From positions 1 to 54,357 of the forward strand of contig JANQSH010000113.1 in NCBI GenBank assembly GCA_028284145.1: a stretch of 54,357 bases of DNA. Reading direction: 5' to 3'. Within the stretch, counting starts at the first letter, position 1. The number at the start of each line of letters is the position of its first letter. The stretch comes from Planctomycetaceae bacterium. GTDB lineage: Bacteria; Planctomycetota; Planctomycetia; Planctomycetales; Planctomycetaceae. This document shows, one piece after another, positions 20,201-27,420 of this stretch. The position numbers were made by a program, and so were the translations under genes. The notes below the pieces were generated by a model that was not told the origin of the DNA, searched no databases, and saw only the letters and a program-made list of their open reading frames with translations.

Positions 20201-21056
20201 GGGCTCCTTTTCCGAATCGGTTATACTGACGATCCACTGGTTATCGGCGTTTTCCGATCATCATGTCCCCACTCTCGGACCGCTGCAATTCCCGCTTCCA
20301 CTCCCGAATGATTTGCCCGTAGAGCTATCGATCGTCGAATTGAATGGCCCCAATCATCGGTTCTTCCTTGCCCGTGGGAGTGGGATTGAAGTTCAAAACG
20401 ACCTCTCTATCGGAATCCTTCGCGCTGAGAAGATTCTGTCGTTACTTCAGACGTTGGCCCAAATCGACGCTTACCATCGTGCGTTGTTGGATACCACGCT
20501 GAAGGAGTTGCAGGCAATTGGGCATCGGTTGCAAGACGAAACACAACGAGAGCGGGTTTCGGCCAAGCTGCTCACGACCTTTCGCCGGGTCCATGATGAA
20601 TTGGAACTCTTACAAGGTCGGGTTGTTACGGGCAACACCCCCCAGAGTTCAAGACAGGTCGGACTCCTGCTGGATCGTCACCCTCGGGAGGAAAACCGGG
20701 TTCGTTCGATGCAAAGCATGACCTTCGCTGCAACCTCCTCCACTCCCCTCCGAAGGGTTAGCCTGTGGGTCTTCGACGCACGTTGGATTCGCTACGGATT
20801 CGCAATCGCGATGTTTGTTGCCGTGCTTGTCTTTTCCCGAAAACTGTTCCGGGTCGAATCTGGTCGGTGGCTGAGCACCCATCAATTCATCTCGTGGAGC
20901 CTGCTGGGGATGATCTGGTGGCTCTTCCTCATCCCATCCGCTGCGGGCTGGCTATTCATGATCGCCGCCTTGGTTTCAGCCATCCGTCGGCATCGCGTGG
21001 AAGAGTCTCCGAGTCAGTGGTCAGAAACGAGACAGTTCCCATTCCCTTCAGCCTGA
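14220..21056 (+). CDS. giant two-module secreted/membrane protein
   Basis: This 2278-aa protein looks like two fused copies of the preceding gene. The first half has an N-terminal export signal (about residues 22-42), then a helix (SREEYQQLRDYF), a long beta-rich ectodomain, and membrane segments near 1047-1113. A second hydrophobic stretch ending GTAVIAQETD, near residues 1140-1165, looks just like a cleavable signal peptide in the middle of the chain. After it come a second ectodomain, a helical stretch near 2060-2150 that may form a coiled coil, and membrane segments near 2200-2255. Its ATG overlaps the stop of the 1157-aa gene. I recognise no enzymatic motif. One uninterrupted frame of 6.8 kb rules out a recent assembly artefact by frameshift, though a gene fusion is likely. 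Confidence 0.85.
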   Translation: MMREKHLILSRDFCRENRWHLFPGCALILAIWITLLPSSASNAQNNPPDNQALQAGIQFVETPVSASEIPVRLKTGDWKVMSREEYQQLRDYFRHHAAGPRKTWIEKGVYRATLEGDTLNRGTMQADIRRSGTTDELLSLAPLNLAVSSARWADDDAIWGSAPDGKPTVLVDKSARQFQADWSLKGRQLSRSIEFDFRVAPAAVSIIQLLVPDKSRLLVSSGEMTRSRSQDKSGWNEWTILLGRENRTRITVVPSSEPVRQQKLTFTQSHLLYVARSAEMEIKADFVVDVINVPVSTLEFRLPPAVKVHAVNYGTDTNLTWQSSLAGKQQKLVVTLPDPLLGRSRRIRIDCALPVVQSRSWKLPKVQLSNSIFLDGTFELVVESPLVLRKFSITDGVQQTATTKTEQVERVKFSQFAASSQLEIEVGQPNLILAATSVNHFLYDSEQWSLSSEIQWQAQAGTTFRARCILPAGWDVIEVEPVRPVANRGLANWEVRQRQDKSTELTLHFSTSLKPGTTHTVVIRSQLARSMSTPLIAMPIAIPVECDRADVILSFPDDGPDTPTPNELTTLQKIDQASVPAYATESHLWQQMAEDLTPRSHYFIGNLAGRNAETTADFLAGVGHILIANRNIPTLAEVVVVASVNQRDLLEEFAIQLDPQGRAIDRFHLYLTESDKSLSWELREADETLRIRTSQLPTSRHQEFNLPPAGELWLVQLSNLQRSPFAIHGRRARTIGANAKLTLVFTPDIALQSTALTLTSSPGTKVAVQPSDGVVKVEANALTDTLRRHVTETSDAQIWSYQNRDDEFNLSVEQTAGPTSQAPPALMSLRSMLAPDALMDSHIAIYELDENASRKRFRFQIPEPGTLVRVNLNDIPVDLTKEDSLWLLPPLPGDRRNRIEIEYQITRTKRLQLPFLSQEIVFPQTSLNIVDFQWTFGMPSGFGLRAEPRGVVIAEALPHAGWNERFFGPMGRLAETPLFNPFSVKSWQLLFSSDDDLADESRIEVSETAAVSDIDAQFPQGWTVLHARAPMQPKSLSIPLWNISTTRQFGWICLLTCLVIGVVIRKMKLKIRASVGAIMLSLSVVAIWLLHPAYSTLAGSCLVGTIIASLLPRQALTNLRTAPKPTRDISVGSTASFQHVPGILLLIGGTITMGTAVIAQETDPSPTVFDTTPLRSVSKPGIFEVLIPREDSEVVYVPARLDRLWTEAEAATKSAPQILMRSATYSGKISSPVSIELDAVFRVIILQGPNQPSFIRIPIQRANLGGPDSCQVDGKPQSVLLAPKGGGYLIPIPSQKEDEDGHRELEIRLHLFPALDVDASGFRMSIPPSISTQARFQIPESLERFEIVVPQGIVQRLPQKREVNTHIGVQSTLAARWPRENKTSPETNRSLLEAKITSLAEVHPSFVQFRTRVDYEVRQGSVDYVIWTIPKNAVVRSITSENLSRFSVYPEKNDTSIIIEFARAQSVPFSIDAVLTIPQTQQPPVSGTFSAEIPAIDLVASKSKFQPRSSTIALSHSLGINAMSGFHLEPSENQPQDAVPMLPRSFGERTVIDISPVLPRLAYQMTAPVPLRFQLTPMQPLRQVRMFQSAQISRRKFQWEMRAEFKTSVAPAFRHRIRVPQNILIEEITVVEDGARRLARWTRNGDILDLFLNGRTTGTQEVLLKGHAAVSAPYEFALPKIDVLNAVIEESIIHLQHDDDVLVELVDRKLWTKVKRTEEAMPTIDTDITRLGQFRILSNDRIFRIRCTPKNELLELDTAIILDDRAPGYNQFLQILRFRELRDDVEEVRVSVPHQLGTSVEFEPQEIIKATTPLPDGGIEATLETRATESFAFLVRARLPKIFEGGADLPVVNTTDASTITRYLMLPTNSALQPGRESITSFPTDQLPGWILNEESVAKERDLWQTFRTTDGRWSLSESTSVQRNPLFSPSALTEIWTLDKGQLAGKTTLLMSRYPNQEISITIPASLKLQSVQVNGRFIDATQPSDSQVSIALGSFSESVILTIHWLSAFSDHHVPTLGPLQFPLPLPNDLPVELSIVELNGPNHRFFLARGSGIEVQNDLSIGILRAEKILSLLQTLAQIDAYHRALLDTTLKELQAIGHRLQDETQRERVSAKLLTTFRRVHDELELLQGRVVTGNTPQSSRQVGLLLDRHPREENRVRSMQSMTFAATSSTPLRRVSLWVFDARWIRYGFAIAMFVAVLVFSRKLFRVESGRWLSTHQFISWSLLGMIWWLFLIPSAAGWLFMIAALVSAIRRHRVEESPSQWSETRQFPFPSA

Positions 21057-21066
21057 CATGCCGACA

Positions 21067-21915
21067 TCAACTCCTGGGAAGCAGACCACCTCCGATTTCC
21101 TGCCAGCGGATGATGAGTTGCCACACGATCGTCGAAAACCCGGCGATGACACAATAGTAACCGAACCAATGCAACTTCCGAGCGGTGACGATGCTTAACA
21201 ACCACCGCAATGCGATCAGCCCCACCACAAACGAGACCACCATCCCGATGAGTAACGGGCCAATCGAAAAATCCAACTCCGGTTCACGACACGCCCCAAT
21301 GCCCTTGTAGAGTGCTGCCCCTCCGATGGCCGGGATCGCGATAAAAAAGGAAAATGCAGCGGCCGCATCGCGATGCAGACCGGCAACCATTCCGCCGGCA
21401 ATGGTGCTGCCGGAACGCGAAATCCCCGGGCAAATGGCGATCGATTGAAACAATCCCACTACGCAGGCGATCCCCCACTCCGTTCGTTCCGACAACGAAA
21501 CCGTCTGCTCTTCGGAGCGTTCCATCCGCTGCCCCCACAGCAAAAAGACCGCAGTCACCAACAGCCCACAGCCGGCAATAATCGGTTCGTTGAAGGCGTT
21601 GTCGATCCAATCCTTGAGCAACAGCCCTGTGAGAATCAGAGGGATGGTCGCAATCACAACCGCGATGAAGTAGTTCCAATCCTTCAGCCGAGTGACGATC
21701 TGCTGTCGAAAAACCCAGAGGATCGAGAACAGCGTCCCCAGATGCAACGCAACATTCATCAGCAGATTGGATTCCGGATCGTGTGTGGCTCCTGTCGTTC
21801 GCTGAATCAAGTCCGACGCGATGACAATATGCCCACTGGAACTGATCGGAAGAAACTCCGCAATTCCCTGAACCACTCCCAGAATGATCGCTTCAATATA
21901 ATCCGTACCTGGCAT
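21067..21915 (-). CDS. uppP: undecaprenyl-diphosphatase UppP (BacA)
   Basis: This 282-aa polytopic membrane enzyme dephosphorylates undecaprenyl pyrophosphate to recycle the lipid carrier for cell-wall and envelope glycans. The two family signatures are present: QGIAEFLPISSSGH (E20, S25-S27, H29) and PGISRSGST with R168. The length is standard. I chose the ATG preceded by GAGGTG; a GTG six codons upstream is less likely. It converges with the giant-protein gene, leaving only 10 bp between stops and no evident terminator. Its presence fits a planctomycete, since these bacteria do make peptidoglycan. Confidence 0.96.
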   Translation of the reverse strand: MPGTDYIEAIILGVVQGIAEFLPISSSGHIVIASDLIQRTTGATHDPESNLLMNVALHLGTLFSILWVFRQQIVTRLKDWNYFIAVVIATIPLILTGLLLKDWIDNAFNEPIIAGCGLLVTAVFLLWGQRMERSEEQTVSLSERTEWGIACVVGLFQSIAICPGISRSGSTIAGGMVAGLHRDAAAAFSFFIAIPAIGGAALYKGIGACREPELDFSIGPLLIGMVVSFVVGLIALRWLLSIVTARKLHWFGYYCVIAGFSTIVWQLIIRWQEIGGGLLPRS

Positions 21916-22078
21916 GAACACCTCGTGACGCACTTGTTATGAAAGGTCAACGAGGTTGTAACGATCAGCGGGTCTTCTGAAAAGGCAAATCGCCAATACG
22001 CAACGCTACAGGCAAACATCCGTCAAGCGGGACTGATTGAACATTGGCTGCCAAATCGAGACAAACGGAAACCGAAGC

Positions 22079-24109
22079 TCAAATTCGATCCAGTGCGTCG
22101 GCCCAACGTCCTATTTCCTGGACCTGTTCTGCCGGCGGATAACGGTATTCTCCACCTTGAACCGTTGAGAGATTGGCAGGATATTTCATCTGCCGCAAAC
22201 CCTCGACCGACTGATTTACCGCTTCGAGATTCGCGTCCTGATCTCCCACAACGAAATGAAACTGCAGTCTGTGGTCGGCTTCGTTCTCCTCAGGTCGCAC
22301 ACGCACGGGAGAAGTGACCGCCGCCACACCGCGATACACATCGCGATCTCGAAACGCCAAATGGAACGCCATCCGTCCACCATCCGAAAACGTATGCAAA
22401 AAGATGCGTGTCGGGTCGATGGAATACTCTTCCTGAATCTCCCCGACAGCAGCATTGATGAAGTCGGCTTCGTTCAGATTCCAGCCGTTCAGATTCTCCG
22501 CCTTCGGAGCAAGAATAATAATTCCCCGCTGGTTACAAATCGATTTCCATTCCCGGTAGATCGTCGCCTCCATGGTATCGCCACCGGGATGCAACCAGAC
22601 CATTAACCCGTAAAGATGATTGGGGTTGTACCCTTCGGGAATGTAGGCCCAGTAGCTATGTTCATGAGCAGCCATCTCGCGCTGCAGGCGACCGGTTGCA
22701 ATTTTCTCTGACTCCTCCGCTCCGCCATCGGTGGCATCTTCATTGTCCTCCGACGATGGCACCGGAACAGGAATGGGCCAGGTCCGCAGATCCGCAGGCA
22801 CTTGATTGGGTATGCTCGTCAACTTGATCTTCGCAGTCTTCTTCTCATCACCTCGCAGAAATTCGATGGAGATCTCCTCTCCCGGCCTGGTCCGTCCGAC
22901 CAGATCGAGAAGTTGAGATTCATCTTCGATCTGCTCATTCTGGAATTTGATGATGCGGTCGCGCGTTTGCAGACCTGCCTCCGCTGCGGCTGATTTTGTG
23001 AAGACGTACCGCACTCCCACTCCCTGCAGGTCAGCGGCTTCCTGCAAATCGATCCGACGTGGCAAAATCCCTAAAAAGGCCGATTCATATGCTTCCAGAT
23101 CGGCGACTAATATCAGCTTTTTGGTCAATTCCTCTTTTCCCCGCCGCACGACCAAAGTGAGGGAATCGCCTGCATATTTATTCCCCAACGCGTGCCTCAA
23201 CTCCGCCTGGCGTCCAATTTTTTTGCCATCGGCTTCGATGATAACATCCCCCTTTTCCAACCCAGCGGCTTTAGCTGGAGAATTCTCCCGCACGCGGTTG
23301 ATCTCGGCTTCTCCTGCCAGTAATCCGCGCCCTTTCAGGTCGATGCCGATTCGTCCCGATTTGAGATCGACTCCTCGTTTAAGGCGATCGAGCGATGCAT
23401 AAACCTCTTCCATCGGAATCGCGAAGCCAATTCCCGAATCGTACCATTCGACACCAGCCGTCTCGCCACTTCCGCGCGTCGAGAGGGGAACAAGCACACC
23501 CATTGCATGCCCACGAATATCCACCAATGGGCCACCGTAATTAACAGGAGAAACCTTGGCATCCGTCTGCAGCGCCTTACCATAGACTCGATTCAATGCA
23601 CTGACAATTCCAACTGAAACACTGGGAATCTCATTATCATAGGTGCGGCCCATCGCCAATGCCCACTGCCCCACCTTGATGTCATCCTTCCTGGCAGCAG
23701 TTGCGGGAGTCATGTCCTTTTCATCAATCTTGATAAGTGTCAACATTTTGGCCTTGTCTGAGGCGACAATTTTGGCCGGTAACTGCCGACCATCACTGAG
23801 TTGTACCAGAATGGAGGTCGGCCTGGAGGCGAAATTGAACGAACTGGAAATGATGTAACCATCGGCCGAAACGACCACACCTGTTGTCGGACCAGTTCCG
23901 GTCAAGACCCGGCCAACCCGATCCAGACCGCCAACAGTCTGAATGCGGACGACTGACGGATCGGCAAAGGCAGCAGCTTCTTTGAAAGCCTTCTCTTCCA
24001 GAGCGCCTAAATCTGGTTGATCTGCACACAGAATGCTGGTCAACAAGGTGACAACTGCAAACAGGCTGGCCAACTGACAAACGATATTCTGATGCGCGAT
24101 GTGATACAT
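22079..24109 (-). CDS. HtrA-like pseudoprotease with two PDZ domains fused to an alpha/beta hydrolase
   Basis: This 676-aa secreted protein (signal peptide about 1-29) starts with an HtrA-type trypsin fold in which the whole triad is replaced: His by Phe91, Asp by Met122 and the GNSGGP serine by Tyr191. Two PDZ domains follow (about 240-320 and 335-435), then an acidic linker. The C-terminal domain (about 480-676) resembles the esterase/PHB-depolymerase class of alpha/beta hydrolases. It has a TFSDGG nucleophile elbow (S575) and an Asp in GDQD (623), but the expected catalytic His seems to be Tyr655. The ATG is preceded by AGGTG. It is the last of three HtrA-type genes in a row. It probably binds rather than cleaves peptides; esterase activity is doubtful. 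Confidence 0.85.
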   Translation of the reverse strand: MYHIAHQNIVCQLASLFAVVTLLTSILCADQPDLGALEEKAFKEAAAFADPSVVRIQTVGGLDRVGRVLTGTGPTTGVVVSADGYIISSSFNFASRPTSILVQLSDGRQLPAKIVASDKAKMLTLIKIDEKDMTPATAARKDDIKVGQWALAMGRTYDNEIPSVSVGIVSALNRVYGKALQTDAKVSPVNYGGPLVDIRGHAMGVLVPLSTRGSGETAGVEWYDSGIGFAIPMEEVYASLDRLKRGVDLKSGRIGIDLKGRGLLAGEAEINRVRENSPAKAAGLEKGDVIIEADGKKIGRQAELRHALGNKYAGDSLTLVVRRGKEELTKKLILVADLEAYESAFLGILPRRIDLQEAADLQGVGVRYVFTKSAAAEAGLQTRDRIIKFQNEQIEDESQLLDLVGRTRPGEEISIEFLRGDEKKTAKIKLTSIPNQVPADLRTWPIPVPVPSSEDNEDATDGGAEESEKIATGRLQREMAAHEHSYWAYIPEGYNPNHLYGLMVWLHPGGDTMEATIYREWKSICNQRGIIILAPKAENLNGWNLNEADFINAAVGEIQEEYSIDPTRIFLHTFSDGGRMAFHLAFRDRDVYRGVAAVTSPVRVRPEENEADHRLQFHFVVGDQDANLEAVNQSVEGLRQMKYPANLSTVQGGEYRYPPAEQVQEIGRWADALDRI

Positions 24110-24177
24110 GTTTCACCTGAGAAGTTATGATCCCGCTGCGGCTGAACGACACAGGCCCAATGTGGCCTCATGGAAAG

Positions 24178-25209
24178 TCAATTGCGTTGCTCGATATCGA
24201 CTTTCATCTGAATGGTGACAAGTTCCTCGCCACGACGCACAATCATCGTAACGGTATCTCCCTTTTCCAACGCTCCCACTTCGGTCGCGAGCATCTTGAC
24301 CGACTGGACAAGTTTGTCGTTCACGAACAACACCAGATCTTCGGGCATCAAGCCCGCTTTATCTGCCAGGGAATCAGCGATAATGGAATCGACAAATGCA
24401 GGTGTGCGGAAGATGACATCGGGAACCATCACCAGTCCCAGGTCGACCGGCTTATAATTTCCGGGCGTCTCTTCATCTGTCTCGCGACGTTGAGTTTCGT
24501 AATTCCCGCTGATGATCTGTTCGATCGGTTCTCGAATTTCGGTTACCGGGACAGCATAGTTGATCCAGGTGTTGCTGTGTTTGTTCCGTACTTCCTTGCC
24601 GATCATCCCGATCAGTCTGCCACTTCGTGTGATCAACACGCCCCCACCGGCCCCAGGATTATTAGTGATGGCATCGACCACATACACCGGCCCCTGGTAA
24701 GGAAAATTGAAGGCACCGCGCCGTGCGCTGAGTCGGGTCCGAGCGGCAATCACACCATGCAAAACAGAAACAGGCTCATCGCCAACGGCAACTTTGAACA
24801 TGTTGCTGAAACCCATCACACGCGTCCCGACTGTCACATCGATCGCCTGCTTCAGATCGAAACAGGGCAAATTCAATTCCAGCCCGTCGATGCCCGGATC
24901 GACCTTCAATACGGCGAGATCGAGTTGAGGCTCCGCTCCCAGCACCTTCGCTTCAAATCGCCGGCCATCATCCAGCACGATGCTGAGACTGTCTGTGTCG
25001 AGGACGTGACTCCAAACCGTGACAACGTGCCCCTGCTTTGAGACGAGAAACCCCGAACAGTAACTGTGCAGCTTCTGAATTCCGCCTGCACCGAAAATTT
25101 TGACGACACGAGCCGACGTATCGCGAATCACCGTTTGCCGATCCTGTGCAATTGCCGGGGAATCGAACAAGAGGCAACACGCCAAAAATACCAGGGTTGC
25201 AAAACGCAT
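24178..25209 (-). CDS. HtrA-like protein lacking the catalytic serine, one PDZ domain
   Basis: This 343-aa secreted protein (signal peptide about 1-21, ending AIAQ) has the trypsin fold of HtrA/DegP with His68 (WSHVL) and Asp97 (QLDLAVLK) in place. The nucleophile motif GNSGGP reads GAGGGV, so Ser is replaced by Gly188. One PDZ domain follows at about 255-343. The start has GAGGCG upstream. It stands between the fully degenerate HtrA/hydrolase protein (68 bp downstream) and the intact HtrA upstream. Loss of only the serine suggests a scaffold or peptide-binding subunit, perhaps in a mixed oligomer with its intact neighbour; that is inference. Confidence 0.88.
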   Translation of the reverse strand: MRFATLVFLACCLLFDSPAIAQDRQTVIRDTSARVVKIFGAGGIQKLHSYCSGFLVSKQGHVVTVWSHVLDTDSLSIVLDDGRRFEAKVLGAEPQLDLAVLKVDPGIDGLELNLPCFDLKQAIDVTVGTRVMGFSNMFKVAVGDEPVSVLHGVIAARTRLSARRGAFNFPYQGPVYVVDAITNNPGAGGGVLITRSGRLIGMIGKEVRNKHSNTWINYAVPVTEIREPIEQIISGNYETQRRETDEETPGNYKPVDLGLVMVPDVIFRTPAFVDSIIADSLADKAGLMPEDLVLFVNDKLVQSVKMLATEVGALEKGDTVTMIVRRGEELVTIQMKVDIEQRN

Positions 25210-25275
25210 CAGGAACGCCTCGAGAGATTTATTGAAGAACCTTCAGCCGTGCGGGAATAAAACCGGTCGGCCATA

Positions 25276-25376
25276 TTATTGCGGGCCACATTTAAGTGTA
25301 GCGGCCTTCACACTGCTATTACAGTTCCAAATGCGACTCAAGCCGCCACAGATAAAAGCCCGTCGGACTAACGGGC
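25276..25376 (-). repeat. dispersed repeat family B, copy 2, with hairpin around a stop codon
   Basis: This is the second copy of the element at 4141-4242. GCCCGT (25358-25363) pairs with ACGGGC (25371-25376), and the TAG stop of the intact HtrA gene lies in the loop. Compared with copy 1, two stem pairs changed on both sides (T-A to C-G and A-T to G-C), preserving the structure. A run AAAAG flanks the stem, giving TTTT on the minus strand. Confidence 0.75.
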
Positions 25377-27164
25377 GGCTTGTTGATCACCTTCGACAAA
25401 GACCACCTGATCAACATCAAACTCATTGTACAACACGCCGCCACTGCGAACGACAAAAGCCGAGGGCAACTTTCGACCGGCGAATTCCTTGAGGTCCTGA
25501 AAGCGGACTTCACAGGCGTCCTCATCGGGTGACAGGGTCGTGTCGAATCCAACAAGTTGATTCGTGCGGGGATCGAAATACCAACGTGTTTTCACTCCAG
25601 TCAACACGCTGACAACAACATCCATCTTTTCGCCCTTGCCATCCAAAGGCTCACTGCCGAAATAGTAAAACTCAGTAAACTTCGCACCGCCATGTTTCAG
25701 TAACAACTGAAAGTGATGCATGGCCATCAGCATTCCGCCGCTTCCCTTCGGTTTTTCCGCGAAATCCTTGCCGTCGAGTAATTGTGTTGCGGCAGGTTGA
25801 CCATTGAAGTTCAGTCCCACACTACTGTCAGTCATCGCCAGATCAAACTTCCGTTTGTCGCTGGTTGATCCTTTGAACACCCAGGCGCCGTTCAAATCGG
25901 AAAAGCTGCCCATCAATTCCAACGCTTTGAGCACACGGTCCTGTTCTAGTTTGTTGAAATAGTAATTCGCAAACCCTTCCTTCTTGATGTACATGTGCTT
26001 GTACTTCGCCGGCGGAGCAGGTGCCGCACCGGGCAATTGAATCTGACGAGACTTCGGCTTTTCCTTCTTGTCATCTTCCTTTTTTTCACCCTCGTTTTTT
26101 TCGCCATCGTTCGGTTTTTCCGGCCTGGGAATGACGCGAGGTTGAGGACGTTTGCGTTTGCCGGGTGTCATTTCAGATTTGCGATGCAGCCGGCGAAGTT
26201 GAACAACGATCTCCTGTTTGCGACCATCTCGACGATAGGTCAACGGCAGTTTCCAGCCGTCCGGGTAGATCCCCAGGATGTTCTTGAACTGGTTTGTACT
26301 GCGAATCGAACGACTGCCGAACGTGACGATTTCATCATCCAGACGCAAACCGCGTCGATACGCTTCGGACTGTTCCAGAATGTTCTTTACGATCACTGAT
26401 CCGTCATGCAGAGTCATCACAGTTGCACCGAGTGTGGCATGATCGACAACGCGACCACCGCGGAGGTGGCCCATAAAGTTTTTGATTTGATTGATCGAGA
26501 TGGCATATCCCGCACCAGAATTCACACGTCCCCGCTTCTCAAATGAACCACGACCATTAATGCCAATCAACTCGCCATCGTCATTAAACAGCGGTCCGCC
26601 CGAGTTCCCCGGATTGATGGAGGTATCGATTTGAATGCAATCGGTGTACTCCAGAAATGTGCCTGCAGGATACTGATATCGATTGACGCCACTGACAATT
26701 CCGTAAGTGACCGTCGGTCGGAAATCGGTCGCCAGTAAGAACGGGTTGCCCATCGCGTAAGCCCAGTCACCTGGTTTGACTTTGTCGCTGTCCCCCAGTT
26801 CGGCATAGGGGAAGTCGTCACGACCGAGCAACTTAACCATCGCGACATCCCCCGTGGGATCGATGCTGACTAAAACCGCGTCGTACAACACGCCATCATT
26901 CAGACCACACTTCATGAACGAACCAGCCGAATTGACGACGTGAAAATTCGTCAGCACATAACCATCCGGGCTGATCAGCACACCGGAGCCACCGCCATCA
27001 CCTCGTCCGCCAAAGATGGCCACTACGCTGGGAGCAACCTTGTTGACAACCTCGATCCGTTTCTGCTGAGCTTCAAAGACAGCCGGATCGACCGCGTAGG
27101 CATCCACAGTAAGACACACGAAGGCCAACACCAGGCTGGAAAAACAGTAACTTCGAGCATCCAT
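25368..27164 (-). CDS. HtrA/DegP-like serine protease with PDZ and a C-terminal extension
   Basis: This 598-aa exported protein (signal peptide about 1-24) has a complete HtrA triad: His75 (TNFHVV), Asp106 (GDVAMVK) and Ser188 (GNSGGP). A PDZ domain follows at about 270-350. Next is a Lys/Glu/Pro-rich linker (about 360-420). A C-terminal domain of about 180 residues ends LPSAFVV...VDQVVFVEGD and resembles lipoprotein-sorting or outer-membrane-carrier beta folds. The start is the ATG with GAGGAG 8 nt upstream; an in-frame extension without a signal peptide was rejected. It is the only HtrA copy here that should be an active protease. Its last two codons and the stop are inside repeat B. Confidence 0.9.
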   Translation of the reverse strand: MDARSYCFSSLVLAFVCLTVDAYAVDPAVFEAQQKRIEVVNKVAPSVVAIFGGRGDGGGSGVLISPDGYVLTNFHVVNSAGSFMKCGLNDGVLYDAVLVSIDPTGDVAMVKLLGRDDFPYAELGDSDKVKPGDWAYAMGNPFLLATDFRPTVTYGIVSGVNRYQYPAGTFLEYTDCIQIDTSINPGNSGGPLFNDDGELIGINGRGSFEKRGRVNSGAGYAISINQIKNFMGHLRGGRVVDHATLGATVMTLHDGSVIVKNILEQSEAYRRGLRLDDEIVTFGSRSIRSTNQFKNILGIYPDGWKLPLTYRRDGRKQEIVVQLRRLHRKSEMTPGKRKRPQPRVIPRPEKPNDGEKNEGEKKEDDKKEKPKSRQIQLPGAAPAPPAKYKHMYIKKEGFANYYFNKLEQDRVLKALELMGSFSDLNGAWVFKGSTSDKRKFDLAMTDSSVGLNFNGQPAATQLLDGKDFAEKPKGSGGMLMAMHHFQLLLKHGGAKFTEFYYFGSEPLDGKGEKMDVVVSVLTGVKTRWYFDPRTNQLVGFDTTLSPDEDACEVRFQDLKEFAGRKLPSAFVVRSGGVLYNEFDVDQVVFVEGDQQAAR

Positions 27165-27303
27165 AACAGAACTCCTCAAACGGCCAACATTGGCAGATTT
27201 ATTCTGAGATCGGGGTGACGAACAATTCAGCAAAGCGTCTTCATGAAGGGTCGATTCCATGACCTGGCCCTTCCCCAGAAAAACAAACCGGCGACGACTG
27301 CTT

Positions 27304-27420
27304 TGTCAACATTTGGTTTGGGAGTACGGATTGACATAATTCACTCCGTTATCACTCCCTGCAACTTCATCAACCCCAGCTTTTCGTCTTGATGATCCAC
27401 TACTTTTTGATGATCCACTA
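27304..27420 (-). repeat. dispersed repeat family C, copy 2, plus an 18-bp tandem duplication
   Basis: 27304-27402 aligns with 3092-3189. At the gene-proximal end an 18-bp unit (GATGATCCACTACTTTTT) is duplicated at 27391 and 27409. The duplication carries the TAG stop codon of the NPCBM gene, so two in-frame TAG codons now lie 18 nt apart. Confidence 0.7.

Noticed and set aside
24127..25041. 304-aa plus-strand ORF opposite the serine-less HtrA gene
   Set aside because: The opposite strand holds a signal peptide, HtrA fold and PDZ domain, while this frame shows no domain.
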